A stretch of 12,441 bases of DNA from Clostridiales bacterium. Lineage in GTDB: Bacteria; Bacillota; Clostridia; Lachnospirales; CAG-274. A program made the position numbers and the translations under genes. Below the pieces are notes generated by a model that saw nothing but the letters and a program-made list of their open reading frames with translations, was not told where the DNA came from and did not search any database. The stretch's first letter is position 1. Each line of letters opens with the position of its first letter. The stretch is from NCBI GenBank assembly GCA_021202835.1, contig JAJQCI010000277.1, forward strand, positions 1 to 12,441, given 5' to 3'. This document shows, piece after piece, positions 5,262 through 12,441 of the stretch.

Positions 5262-7720
5262 AAAAGAATATATTTGTTGTCTTGGCTACTTTTGTATTTG
5301 CTATATGTATAGGCTATTTTAACGTATTCGGTGCCGATGTCGGAGATTTTTCCGTTTCGGTAGACAGCGGATATGCTTACAAAAGCAATACCCTTGTTAT
5401 AACCGAGGGCGGCAGCTATAAAATTGCGATGAAAAGCGGTGTCGGCTCAACGGACAGGGACAAAATTAAAATTATCTCCGATGAAGATGTATCGGTAACA
5501 ATAAAGGATTTGAATATTTCAAGCTCTACGGCTTCGCCCTTTGAAATCGATGCCAAAGGAGATGTTACTCTTTATATTGAGGGCGACAACAGCTTTTACA
5601 CAGGTTCAGCGGAATATGCGGCTCTGCAAAAGACATCAGAGGGGAATGTTCTCAAAATTACAAGCTGTTACGGCGATGGAAGTGAAAAGGGAAAGCTTAA
5701 AGCTGAGGCTATTAACACAGGCAGCGGAGCGGGAATCGGCGGAGATCACAGCACCGACGGCACTAACATTTTAATTGCCGGAGGTACAATAAATGCTGTC
5801 GACGGTATGGGTGCCGGAATAGGCGGCGGTGAATACGGCGACGGAAGCTATATAAACATAACCGGAGGAAATATAACGGCAGTAAGCAGCAGCGGCGGAG
5901 CAGCCATAGGCGGCGGCAGAATTTCCGACGGAAAATATATAACAGTTACAGGCGGAACGGTAAATGCCATAACATCAAACGGAGCAGCCATAGGCGGCGG
6001 ACGTTTAGGCTATTGCAGCGACATAAGAATTTCGGGAGGACACATAAATATTACAGCCGGAGAAAACGGTATAGGAATAGGCAGCAGCGGTCAAAACAGC
6101 TCTGTTTCATCTTTTATATACATAAACGGCGGATACATTAACATTAATGCCGATGAAAAGGGAACAGCCTTCGGCAGTCTGAACACCTTTATGATAGAGG
6201 GCGGCTGTTTCGGAGACGGAAACACAGAGGACAGCACTGTTTACGGTGTTTCAATAAGCGATTTATGCAGTCTTGAAGCAAATACGGATTCGGAAAAAGC
6301 CATTTATCCATACAGAGTAATATGCACAGGCAAAACCTTTGTATCCTATCAAACAGAATTTTATAGCGAAGCGGAAACGACACAGCTTACAAGAAGCAGA
6401 TATTTAAACAGCGTGCCTTTAACAGACGGAAGTATGCTTCTTAATTATTATGACGGCAAAAGCAGTGTTAAAGTGCCTTCGGTTGTTGTGAAGCCCGACG
6501 GCAGCCTTGCCTTTAAGCCGGGAAAATATTATATCGTTTATAAAAAAGACGAAAACTATTATTCAGCCGCTTATCCGTCCTCATATTTTCCTCAAAATCC
6601 TTTGGGAAATCTTATAACAGTCTGCAACATAGACACCGACCTTTACGGAATTATAGATATGGGCGGAAATATTAAGGTCGACTGCACTTACAGCCTTATA
6701 AAGCCTTTTTACGGTAATTTCTTTACAGCCGAAAAAACGGAAAACGGTGCTGAAATTACGTACATATTAAACGGCGAAACAGGGAAGGTATTGTATTCAT
6801 ATACGAAAAACGAAAATGTAACCGCCGATTATTTTATAAGCGAGGACAATAAAAATATGGGTGTCTGCCTTATTTCTGACACCGAAAGTTCAAAAAAGAG
6901 CAAGTTTGAATATACTGTTTTCGACTGTGACGGAAATATTTTGAAAAAGGGACAGGCTGAGGATCCACTGGTTTTCGACGGCTCAAGCAGTGCCGAGGAA
7001 CGCTCTGTCTTAGACTTTATGCTTTCCCAAACAGGCATAACCTTCTATTTTGTTTATGATGAATTTTCATATGATGAATACAGCAAAAGCGGAACGGCAA
7101 AATATGCTTACAGCCAGCCTGATTATAATGAGGCTTCGAAAAATTCGGGCTTAAACGCAGTCCGCAGCCGCATAGCCGATGACAACAGCCTGTACGGTGT
7201 TTTCAAAACACCGTCTGAGGGAGAAACTGCCGAAGATTATCTTTCAAAAGAAGAACCCTCGGAGTGGGCGGCGGAAAGCATAGAAAAGCTTACCAAAGCA
7301 GGCATACTTTTTAATGAGGATAACTGCTTCTATTCAGACAATATTACAAGAGCGGATTTTGCATATATTGCCGCCGATGTTTTCTGCAAGTCACAGTATA
7401 CTGACATTTTTGAATACATAAGACAGAACGGTATTGAAGCCGAAACAGACAGAAACAGCTTTTCCGATACCTCCGACGTATATGCAGCCTTTGCATCTTA
7501 TATGGGTATTACAGAGCCAACATCTGAAACAACCTTTTCTCCGGCAAGAGGAATTTCCTATGACGAAGCGGTAACAATGCTTAACAGCTTAGCTGACCTT
7601 TTAGGCGTAAACATTAACTTTACAACAGCGGATTTTACCGAAACAGACAGACCTGCCCTTTCGAGAGAACAGGCGTATGTATGTCTTTGCCGCATATACG
7701 AAGCGGCAGTCAGCCAATAA
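5258..7720 (+). CDS. Surface protein: glycine-rich beta-helix, WG-like middle module, C-terminal SLH repeats
   Basis: An 820-residue exported protein. The signal peptide spans about 1-26 (cleavage near FGA-DV). Residues about 28-150 (EDVSVTIKDLNISSS, GDVTLYIEGDNSF) and about 150-310 form a right-handed beta-helix-like domain. Its rungs carry AGIGG/AAIGGG turns at 158, 186, 215, 243, 272 and 303, a 28-31 residue period. Similar domains in clostridial surface proteins are often called carbohydrate-binding; binding here is inferred. Residues about 400-650 are a module shared with the next protein, including a WG-like DLYGIIDMGGNIKVD. SLH repeats follow: SEWAAESIEKLTKAGILF...ITRADFAYIAADVF (about 666-710), SFSDTSDVYAAFA...GISYDEAVTML (about 734-783), and a third reduced to ALSREQAYVCLCRIYEA. 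SLH domains bind secondary wall polymer. The start overlaps the upstream stop by 4 nt. Confidence 0.75.
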   Translation: MKKNIFVVLATFVFAICIGYFNVFGADVGDFSVSVDSGYAYKSNTLVITEGGSYKIAMKSGVGSTDRDKIKIISDEDVSVTIKDLNISSSTASPFEIDAKGDVTLYIEGDNSFYTGSAEYAALQKTSEGNVLKITSCYGDGSEKGKLKAEAINTGSGAGIGGDHSTDGTNILIAGGTINAVDGMGAGIGGGEYGDGSYINITGGNITAVSSSGGAAIGGGRISDGKYITVTGGTVNAITSNGAAIGGGRLGYCSDIRISGGHINITAGENGIGIGSSGQNSSVSSFIYINGGYININADEKGTAFGSLNTFMIEGGCFGDGNTEDSTVYGVSISDLCSLEANTDSEKAIYPYRVICTGKTFVSYQTEFYSEAETTQLTRSRYLNSVPLTDGSMLLNYYDGKSSVKVPSVVVKPDGSLAFKPGKYYIVYKKDENYYSAAYPSSYFPQNPLGNLITVCNIDTDLYGIIDMGGNIKVDCTYSLIKPFYGNFFTAEKTENGAEITYILNGETGKVLYSYTKNENVTADYFISEDNKNMGVCLISDTESSKKSKFEYTVFDCDGNILKKGQAEDPLVFDGSSSAEERSVLDFMLSQTGITFYFVYDEFSYDEYSKSGTAKYAYSQPDYNEASKNSGLNAVRSRIADDNSLYGVFKTPSEGETAEDYLSKEEPSEWAAESIEKLTKAGILFNEDNCFYSDNITRADFAYIAADVFCKSQYTDIFEYIRQNGIEAETDRNSFSDTSDVYAAFASYMGITEPTSETTFSPARGISYDEAVTMLNSLADLLGVNINFTTADFTETDRPALSREQAYVCLCRIYEAAVSQ
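5897..6000 (+). repeat. 20-nt direct repeat within the beta-helix coding region
   Basis: The same 20 nt (beginning GGAGCAGCCATAGG) occurs at 5897-5916 and 5981-6000, exactly 84 nt or 28 codons apart. It encodes the GAAIGGG turn of two neighbouring rungs. Exact identity over one rung period shows the helix grew by in-frame duplication and could change its rung number by recombination. Confidence 0.8.
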
Positions 7721-7737
7721 TGAAATGAGGTGTTATT

Positions 7738-9306
7738 ATGGAAAAATTTATTAAAAGAACAACAGCGGCAATAACTTTGCTGTCGGTTTTGTCCGGCTCT
7801 GTGCTGACTGTTTGGGGTGAAGAAGTTCAGCTGACGGACTACCGCTATGAAAACGGTGTATTGCTTGAAAACGGATATTCTGTTTTCAATTATTATGAGC
7901 CTTATGAAATTTCGGATGGTAAAATTAAGCCCTCGGAGAAAATGAAGCTGCCTTCTGTTGTTTTCGGCAGTAAAGGCAAAGAGCTTTCTCCTCAAGGGCA
8001 GTATTATGTGAATTATCAGCTTTATAAAGGCGATGAGGGCGAAATTCTTCAATATCCTCAGCTTGCGGCAGGACACAATTCCTTTATACTGCATAATATT
8101 GACGATGACACAGCCGGAGTTTTGTATGAAACAAGATGGGGAGCAACGCAGATTATGAAGGTTGAATATGAATTTAAAGACGTAATACCGTTTTCCGACA
8201 AGTTCTCCCTTGCTTTGTCTGAGAACGGGGAAACAACATATTTACTTGAAAGCGAAGCTCCTTATGAGCTGCTTTGGACAAATACACCGAATGGGCTTTA
8301 TGCATCGGACAGCTTTTATATTTCCGCAAATGAAAAACATATCTTTAAAATTTCATTTGATGAGGGAGTTTACACCTATTCATCAACCGACAACAGCTAT
8401 AATCACGATTATTACGGCAAGTTTACGGAAGATGAAATGAAAGCCGAGGGATATACATCTCCGGCTGAATATATAAGCCATAAAGAAAAGCTAACCATTA
8501 ATCACGTATATGCCGATGAATATAAGGGAGGGGTTGAAACATATTCCGCACCTTATTTATACAACTATTTGGGTCTTTCCGGCAGCGGAAATCTAAGCAC
8601 GGCTTGGGAAACCGAAAACAACGGCTATGTCATTAAAACAAAAAACATAGGCGGAAGAGATTACTATGCTCTTTTTAAGGAGCTTGACGAAACCGAAAAG
8701 TCCGAAGATTATTCCGTAAACCTGACTTCGGGCAAGGACGTTCCCTCGGCTTATGCTTTATCGAGTATTAAAAAAATGAGAGAAGCCGGATTTTTGTTTA
8801 ACAATGCAAGCGTACGTTATACCGACAACATTTCAAGGCTTGACTTTGCAATTTTGGCAGCCGAGATTTTTTGTAAAGCGAAAGGTGTTGAAATCGATGA
8901 ATATATTGCTCAAAACAACATAAGCCTTGATTTTGACAAATTTACAGATACCGAAAATGCCTATGTCCTTCTTGCAAGCAAGTTAGGTATTTTAAACGGA
9001 ACTTCCGAAACAGAGTTTTCCCCCGCAAGAGGAATTACCCGTCAGGAGGCGGCTGTTATGATTAATAACCTTGCCGGACTTTTGGGACTTTCCCCCAATT
9101 CAGACAGACAGTATTTCTCAGACAGCAGCTACTTTGCAGACTGGGCAAGGGAAGCAATCTACAATGTAAGCAGTATAAGAAATTCCGAAGGAACAGCCTT
9201 AATGACAGGTACGGAAGAAAATAAATTTTCTCCGTGGATGGTCTATTCAAGAGAGCAGGCTTATGTAACACTGTGGCGGCTTTATGAAACAGCAGCGGAT
9301 AAATAA
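7738..9306 (+). CDS. Surface protein with shared middle module and three C-terminal SLH repeats
   Basis: A 522-residue exported protein with a signal peptide at 1-27 (core ITLLSVLSGSV, cleavage near VWG-EE). Residues about 50-330 correspond to residues about 395-660 of the preceding protein. Both contain K(V/L)PSVV, a GxYYxxY stretch, NIDxDxxG, an FF/FS...ENG..TY(I/L)L segment and YxxFK...EDY before the SLH part; only the beta-helix is missing here. Three SLH repeats follow at about 337-380 (ISRLDFAILAAEIF), 400-450 (GITRQEAAVMINNLAGLLG) and 459-519 (YFSDSSYFADWAREAI...VYSREQAYVTLWRLYE), so this one is anchored through its C-terminus. GAGGTG before the ATG matches the ribosome binding region of the previous gene. 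The 17-nt gap and lack of a promoter place it in the same operon. The middle module's function is unknown. Confidence 0.75.
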   Translation: MEKFIKRTTAAITLLSVLSGSVLTVWGEEVQLTDYRYENGVLLENGYSVFNYYEPYEISDGKIKPSEKMKLPSVVFGSKGKELSPQGQYYVNYQLYKGDEGEILQYPQLAAGHNSFILHNIDDDTAGVLYETRWGATQIMKVEYEFKDVIPFSDKFSLALSENGETTYLLESEAPYELLWTNTPNGLYASDSFYISANEKHIFKISFDEGVYTYSSTDNSYNHDYYGKFTEDEMKAEGYTSPAEYISHKEKLTINHVYADEYKGGVETYSAPYLYNYLGLSGSGNLSTAWETENNGYVIKTKNIGGRDYYALFKELDETEKSEDYSVNLTSGKDVPSAYALSSIKKMREAGFLFNNASVRYTDNISRLDFAILAAEIFCKAKGVEIDEYIAQNNISLDFDKFTDTENAYVLLASKLGILNGTSETEFSPARGITRQEAAVMINNLAGLLGLSPNSDRQYFSDSSYFADWAREAIYNVSSIRNSEGTALMTGTEENKFSPWMVYSREQAYVTLWRLYETAADK

Positions 9307-9326
9307 TAACAGGGGTGAGTGAATTT

Positions 9327-10475
9327 ATGAAAAAAATGAGATTTATTATCGGGGTATTGAGTATAATTTTCGCTTTTCAAAGTGTAAATGTTTGGGCTGA
9401 TGATTCCTATAGCAGTTGGGCGGAGGATGAAATAAAAGAAACCATAAGCTTGGGGCTTATACCCGAAGATTTGCAAAGCAATTACACAAATGCCATAATA
9501 AGAGAGGAATTTTGTATTCTTGTTGTAAATATGCTCGAAAAGGTAAATGAGGACATTACGGCAAGGGGTTCGGTGATTTATTTTGATGATACAGATAACG
9601 GATGTGTTACATCTGCCGCCGCACTGGGCATTGCTGCCGGAGTGGGAAACAACAAATTTAATCCCGACGGAAACATAACAAGGCAGGAAGCCGCAAGAAT
9701 GCTGTATACGGCGGCAACTGTTTCCGACAGGTTCGAGGATACCGAACAATTTTTTGACTACAGATTTATTGCAGAAAATAAGATTTTAGATTATCCCCAT
9801 ATATTTTCGGATACTGACAAAATCGATTATTGGGCGGCTGTGGGAATTGAGTATTGTTATCAAAGAGGAATTATGTTTGGTGTTGGAGAGAACAGCTTTG
9901 ACCCCGGCGGAACATACAGTCGGGAACAGGCTTATCTTACGGTTTTAAGGCTGTATAAAAGAATGGGCGGCGACGGCATAAAAACGGAAATTATGCAAGA
10001 CAGCGAAACGGGCTTGTTCGGATATGTAGGAGCGGCAGAAGGCTGCATATATGACAGGGCTTACAGATATTGCGATGATAAGGCTGTTGTTGTTCAAAAC
10101 GGTATTTATAAGCTGATTGACAGAAACGGTCAAACACTGATTGATGATATAAGCCTAAACATACATCAGCTTTCCGAAGAAAACACTTACATTTATGATT
10201 GCTGCGGAAGCACACTTATTGTACTTGTACCAAGCTACAGCCGTTTGGAAAGCGGAGAAATCTCTTATTATTTCGGTGTTGTTTACGATGCCTATGGTGA
10301 AGAGCTGTGGCAGATAAAGCCCACCCCTGTATTCACAAGCAGCGGAAATATACTTTATTACGAAGAAGCTTCAACCTCTCTTGTCTTAAATGAAACCGCA
10401 GCTTATTTTCAGCAGGGTGAAATAACCTCCGAAGGCTTAACCATAACAGAATCGATAACAATATACAAAAAATAA
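9327..10475 (+). CDS. Surface protein: N-terminal SLH repeats, C-terminal WG-like repeats (short paralogue)
   Basis: A 382-residue exported protein from ATG 9327, chosen because AGGGGTGAG (9311-9319) sits 7 nt upstream; the in-frame GTG at 9315 lies inside that site. The signal peptide ends near VWA-DD (residue 24). SLH repeats are at about 28-72 (YSSWAEDEIKETISLGLIPE...IIREEFCILVVNML), 82-132 (YFDDTDNGCVTSAAALGIAA...NITRQEAARMLY) and 158-213 (IFSDTDKIDYWAAVGIEYCY...TYSREQAYLTVLRLYK). The C-terminal part has about three WG-like units (GLFGYVGAAEG at 229, YKLIDRNGQTLID at 261, FGVVYDAYGEELW near 316), which in larger proteins form repetitive beta structures. It is the paralogue of the next gene, shorter by about 200 residues of repeat. 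Wall attachment follows from SLH biology; ligand unknown. Confidence 0.75.
   Translation: MKKMRFIIGVLSIIFAFQSVNVWADDSYSSWAEDEIKETISLGLIPEDLQSNYTNAIIREEFCILVVNMLEKVNEDITARGSVIYFDDTDNGCVTSAAALGIAAGVGNNKFNPDGNITRQEAARMLYTAATVSDRFEDTEQFFDYRFIAENKILDYPHIFSDTDKIDYWAAVGIEYCYQRGIMFGVGENSFDPGGTYSREQAYLTVLRLYKRMGGDGIKTEIMQDSETGLFGYVGAAEGCIYDRAYRYCDDKAVVVQNGIYKLIDRNGQTLIDDISLNIHQLSEENTYIYDCCGSTLIVLVPSYSRLESGEISYYFGVVYDAYGEELWQIKPTPVFTSSGNILYYEEASTSLVLNETAAYFQQGEITSEGLTITESITIYKK
9575..9691 (+). repeat. Copy A of a nearly identical 117-bp block in two SLH genes
   Basis: Positions 9575-9664 match 10741-10830 base for base over 90 nt. After two mismatches the match resumes and runs to 9691 (10857 in copy B). 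The block encodes the second SLH repeat (YFDDTDNGCVTSAAALGIAA onwards). The flanking coding sequence of the two genes is clearly less similar. Confidence 0.85.
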
Positions 10476-10501
10476 AACTGTATGAGGAGATGAATATTAT
10501 T

Positions 10502-12247
10502 ATGAAAAAATTTATGGTTATACTGTGCTTTGTCTTAGCCTTTCAAAGCGTGAATGTTTGGGCTGATGATTCCTACAGCAGTTGGGCTAAGGACGAAATA
10601 AAAACAGCCATAGGTCTGAAGCTGATTCCCGAAGATTTGCAGAATAATTACACAAGTGCCATAACAAGAGAGGAATTTTGTATTCTCGTTGTAAATATGC
10701 TTGAAAAGGTAAGCGAGGATATAGTGGCAAGCGGCTCAGCGATTTATTTTGATGATACAGATAACGGATGTGTTACATCTGCCGCCGCACTGGGCATTGC
10801 TGCCGGAGTGGGAAACAACAAATTTAATCCAAACGGAAACATAACAAGGCAGGAAGCAAGCCGAATGTTATATATGGCCTGTACTTTAGGCAATAATTAC
10901 GAGGGCTTCAAGGCTTATTTTTCCGACAAGCTGAATGAAATGAACGAAGCTGTTATTCTTCCCCATTTTTTTACCGACGGAACGGATATTCAAAGCTGGG
11001 GACAGGAAAGCATAAATTACTGTTATATGTACGGAATTATGCAGGGAGTAGGCAATAACTGCTTTGACGTAAACGGTACATATTCAAGAGAACAGGCATA
11101 TTTGACAATTCTCAGAGTTTTTAAGCTTATGGATATAGGTATGTCCGTCACAGATGAAAAAACCTATCTTTACAGAAAATACAGCGATAACGGGGGTTGG
11201 TCTTACATAAACGAAAAAGGCGAAGCGGCAATCGAGCTTGACGATGATGTTTCAACAGCCTATGAATTTCAAAACGGCTATGCCATTGTTGACAAAGGCA
11301 GTGCATTGGGTTTCAGCGTTATTGATGAAGATGGAAATGTCATTGCCGAAAGCCTTAAATACGGTGGCAGATACGGGAATTTAATACCTAAGCCAAATGA
11401 AAATGTGACTATGGATATTAAAACAGGTAAAATAATAGGTGAATGTCTGCCTGTTTCGGAAGGCGACAGAGTTTTGGGCGAGGGAGAATATCTCGTGCCT
11501 GTTAAAGATTCGGATTCGGGCTTGTACGGCTATTATGACCTTGAAGGAAATTCGAGAAAACAAAAGATTTATACCGAAGCCTATACATTTTGCGGCGGCA
11601 GAGCAATTGTCAAATATAAAGACAGCTACATACTGCTTGACACAGACTGCAAAACTGTTTCCGAATTTAATCTCAGCTTAAACAACGGCGAATATATAAG
11701 CAGTGCCGCCGGAGATGTTCTTATTGTAAGCAGAGAAAGTGAAGACAAAACCGAATTTTCCTACGCATACAGAGTGGGCAAGGGAAAAATTCTCACAAAC
11801 GAAAGCGGCATAATCTCCGCAAGAGTTATGACAAGCGGCGATATTTGCGTTCAGACAGCAGACGGAACCTACGGGGTTTATGACAATACAGGCGGCAAAA
11901 TATTTGAGAACAGCCAAAATTCAGATATAATGTTTGAAGAAAACGCAGGAGTTTACAGAGTATTTTCCGGCTATACCGATGAAATACCATATTACAGAAT
12001 AATAAGCAAAGACGGCAGCGACATTGCGACAGCCGCCTACAACAAATACTGTGAAATAGGAAACGGCTGTTTCTGCTGCATAAACGAAGACACAGTAACA
12101 ATATACACCGCCAACGGAACAGTCTTAAACACAATCGCCGCCGAAAGCACAATAACAGATGCCTATGCCGACAATGGGGTAATTTTCATAACGGACAAAA
12201 ACGGCGGCTTTAAAGCATATACCTATTTGGGCGAAGAGGTATTTTAA
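10502..12247 (+). CDS. Surface protein: N-terminal SLH repeats and long WG-like repeat region
   Basis: A 581-residue exported protein from ATG 10502. The ATG at 10490 overlaps the GAGGAG ribosome binding site, while 10502 is 12 nt beyond it and starts a proper signal peptide (MKKFMVILCFVLAFQSVNVW, cleavage near VWA-DD). Three SLH repeats lie at about 24-70 (ITREEFCILVVNML), 80-128 (NITRQEASRMLYMA) and 155-210 (TYSREQAYLTILRVFK). The rest holds about eight WG-like units, for example WSYINEKGEAAIE (233), GFSVIDEDGNVIAE (270), GLYGYYDLEGNSRKQ (340), YGVYDNTGGKIFE (457), YYRIISKDGSDIAT (497), TVTIYTANGTVLN (531) and FKAYTYLGEEVF (570). Eight units suggest a beta-propeller or solenoid, an inference. 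It is the last gene of the operon and a paralogue of its upstream neighbour. Confidence 0.75.
   Translation: MKKFMVILCFVLAFQSVNVWADDSYSSWAKDEIKTAIGLKLIPEDLQNNYTSAITREEFCILVVNMLEKVSEDIVASGSAIYFDDTDNGCVTSAAALGIAAGVGNNKFNPNGNITRQEASRMLYMACTLGNNYEGFKAYFSDKLNEMNEAVILPHFFTDGTDIQSWGQESINYCYMYGIMQGVGNNCFDVNGTYSREQAYLTILRVFKLMDIGMSVTDEKTYLYRKYSDNGGWSYINEKGEAAIELDDDVSTAYEFQNGYAIVDKGSALGFSVIDEDGNVIAESLKYGGRYGNLIPKPNENVTMDIKTGKIIGECLPVSEGDRVLGEGEYLVPVKDSDSGLYGYYDLEGNSRKQKIYTEAYTFCGGRAIVKYKDSYILLDTDCKTVSEFNLSLNNGEYISSAAGDVLIVSRESEDKTEFSYAYRVGKGKILTNESGIISARVMTSGDICVQTADGTYGVYDNTGGKIFENSQNSDIMFEENAGVYRVFSGYTDEIPYYRIISKDGSDIATAAYNKYCEIGNGCFCCINEDTVTIYTANGTVLNTIAAESTITDAYADNGVIFITDKNGGFKAYTYLGEEVF
10741..10857 (+). 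repeat. Copy B of a nearly identical 117-bp block in two SLH genes
   Basis: The partner of 9575-9691, with two mismatches at 10831-10832. Both copies sit at the same place in the second SLH repeat and in the same frame, so the shared block is a paralogous segment of the two genes and not an inserted element. Confidence 0.85.
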
Positions 12248-12284
12248 AAGAGTTTTTATTAATTTTGAATCCGTAAAAACTTTT
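12248..12284 (+). terminator. Possible AT-rich terminator hairpin after the operon
   Basis: AGTTTTTA at 12251-12258 pairs perfectly with TAAAAACT at 12274-12281, and three weaker pairs extend the stem outward (12248-12250 with 12282-12284). The loop is 15 nt. The stem is almost all A-T and there is no long T-run after it, so it is a weak terminator candidate. It is the only hairpin noted right after the last stop codon. Confidence 0.35.
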
Positions 12285-12359
12285 CCGCTTAGTCAAGAAT
12301 AGGGCAAAATCGAATGTACAGGCGGCAAACAATACTTATATTGAGAAGTGATGGAATAA

Positions 12360-12374
12360 TTTTACACTGTAAAA
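12360..12374. promoter_or_regulatory. Perfect short palindrome, possible operator
   Basis: TTTTACACTGTAAAA has two exact 7-nt arms around a central C. It resembles a dimeric-regulator binding site or a tiny hairpin. No gene start is visible within the remaining 67 nt, so its target, if any, lies outside the window. The rest of 12285-12441 shows no coding potential and no tRNA. Confidence 0.3.
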
Positions 12375-12441
12375 AGACCAACCCCATCTAGATAGTGTCT
12401 ACACGAGTTTAGCTTAAAACTGACAGCCAAATAGCAATGCA

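Noticed and set aside
5730..6190. CRISPR-like or non-coding repeat array
   Set aside because: The repeats are in-frame, degenerate and encode beta-helix rungs within a continuous reading frame.
7558..8094. 178-codon minus-strand open frame
   Set aside because: It lies across the end of one well-supported + strand SLH gene and the start of the next, has no recognisable domain, and looks like a shadow of their codon bias.
9282..9749. 155-codon minus-strand open frame
   Set aside because: It is antisense to the end of one SLH gene and the signal peptide and SLH region of the next; its Cys/His/Ile-rich translation shows no domain and no ribosome binding site was found.

Overview
The window looks like chromosomal DNA of a low-to-moderate GC, Gram-positive member of the Clostridia. 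The reasons are AT-rich intergenic DNA, strong AGGAGG-type ribosome binding sites, SLH (S-layer homology) cell-wall anchoring domains, WG-type repeats and DUF4367-like membrane proteins. The species cannot be fixed from the sequence alone. All convincing genes lie on the + strand.

Layout. (1) 1-1850: an IS1634-type (IS4 superfamily) transposase, cut by the window edge. Its N-terminal segment sits in another frame, so the copy looks damaged. A strong hairpin terminator follows it. (2) 1923-1951: a clear SigA-type promoter with an extended -10. (3) 2007-2529: a small ECF-type sigma factor whose region 4 is split by a frameshift. (4) 2585-4591: three consecutive single-pass membrane proteins with a related DUF4367-like outer domain. 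Only the first has a sizeable cytoplasmic domain, as expected of an anti-sigma factor. (5) 4641-5261: a secreted protein resembling the copper-amine-oxidase-N/stalk domain. (6) 5258-7720 and 7738-9306: two large surface proteins with C-terminal SLH repeats and a shared middle module. The first also carries a glycine-rich beta-helix of about 28-residue rungs. (7) 9327-10475 and 10502-12247: two paralogous surface proteins with the opposite layout, N-terminal SLH repeats followed by WG-like repeats. (8) 12248-12441: non-coding, with a weak hairpin, a perfect short palindrome and possibly the edge of another mobile element.

The genes from the sigma factor to 12247 share one strand. Their gaps are short (the longest is 55 nt), several have coupled or overlapping start/stop junctions, and no convincing internal terminator is visible. 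They are therefore best read as one operon of about 10.3 kb. My interpretation (inference) is a cell-envelope module: a sigma/anti-sigma pair controlling co-transcribed wall-anchored proteins, with duplicated membrane proteins that may sense or modulate at the surface. The most notable points are the triplicated DUF4367 proteins, the broken sigma factor, the mosaic relationships among the four SLH proteins, and a 117-bp nearly identical block shared by the last two genes.
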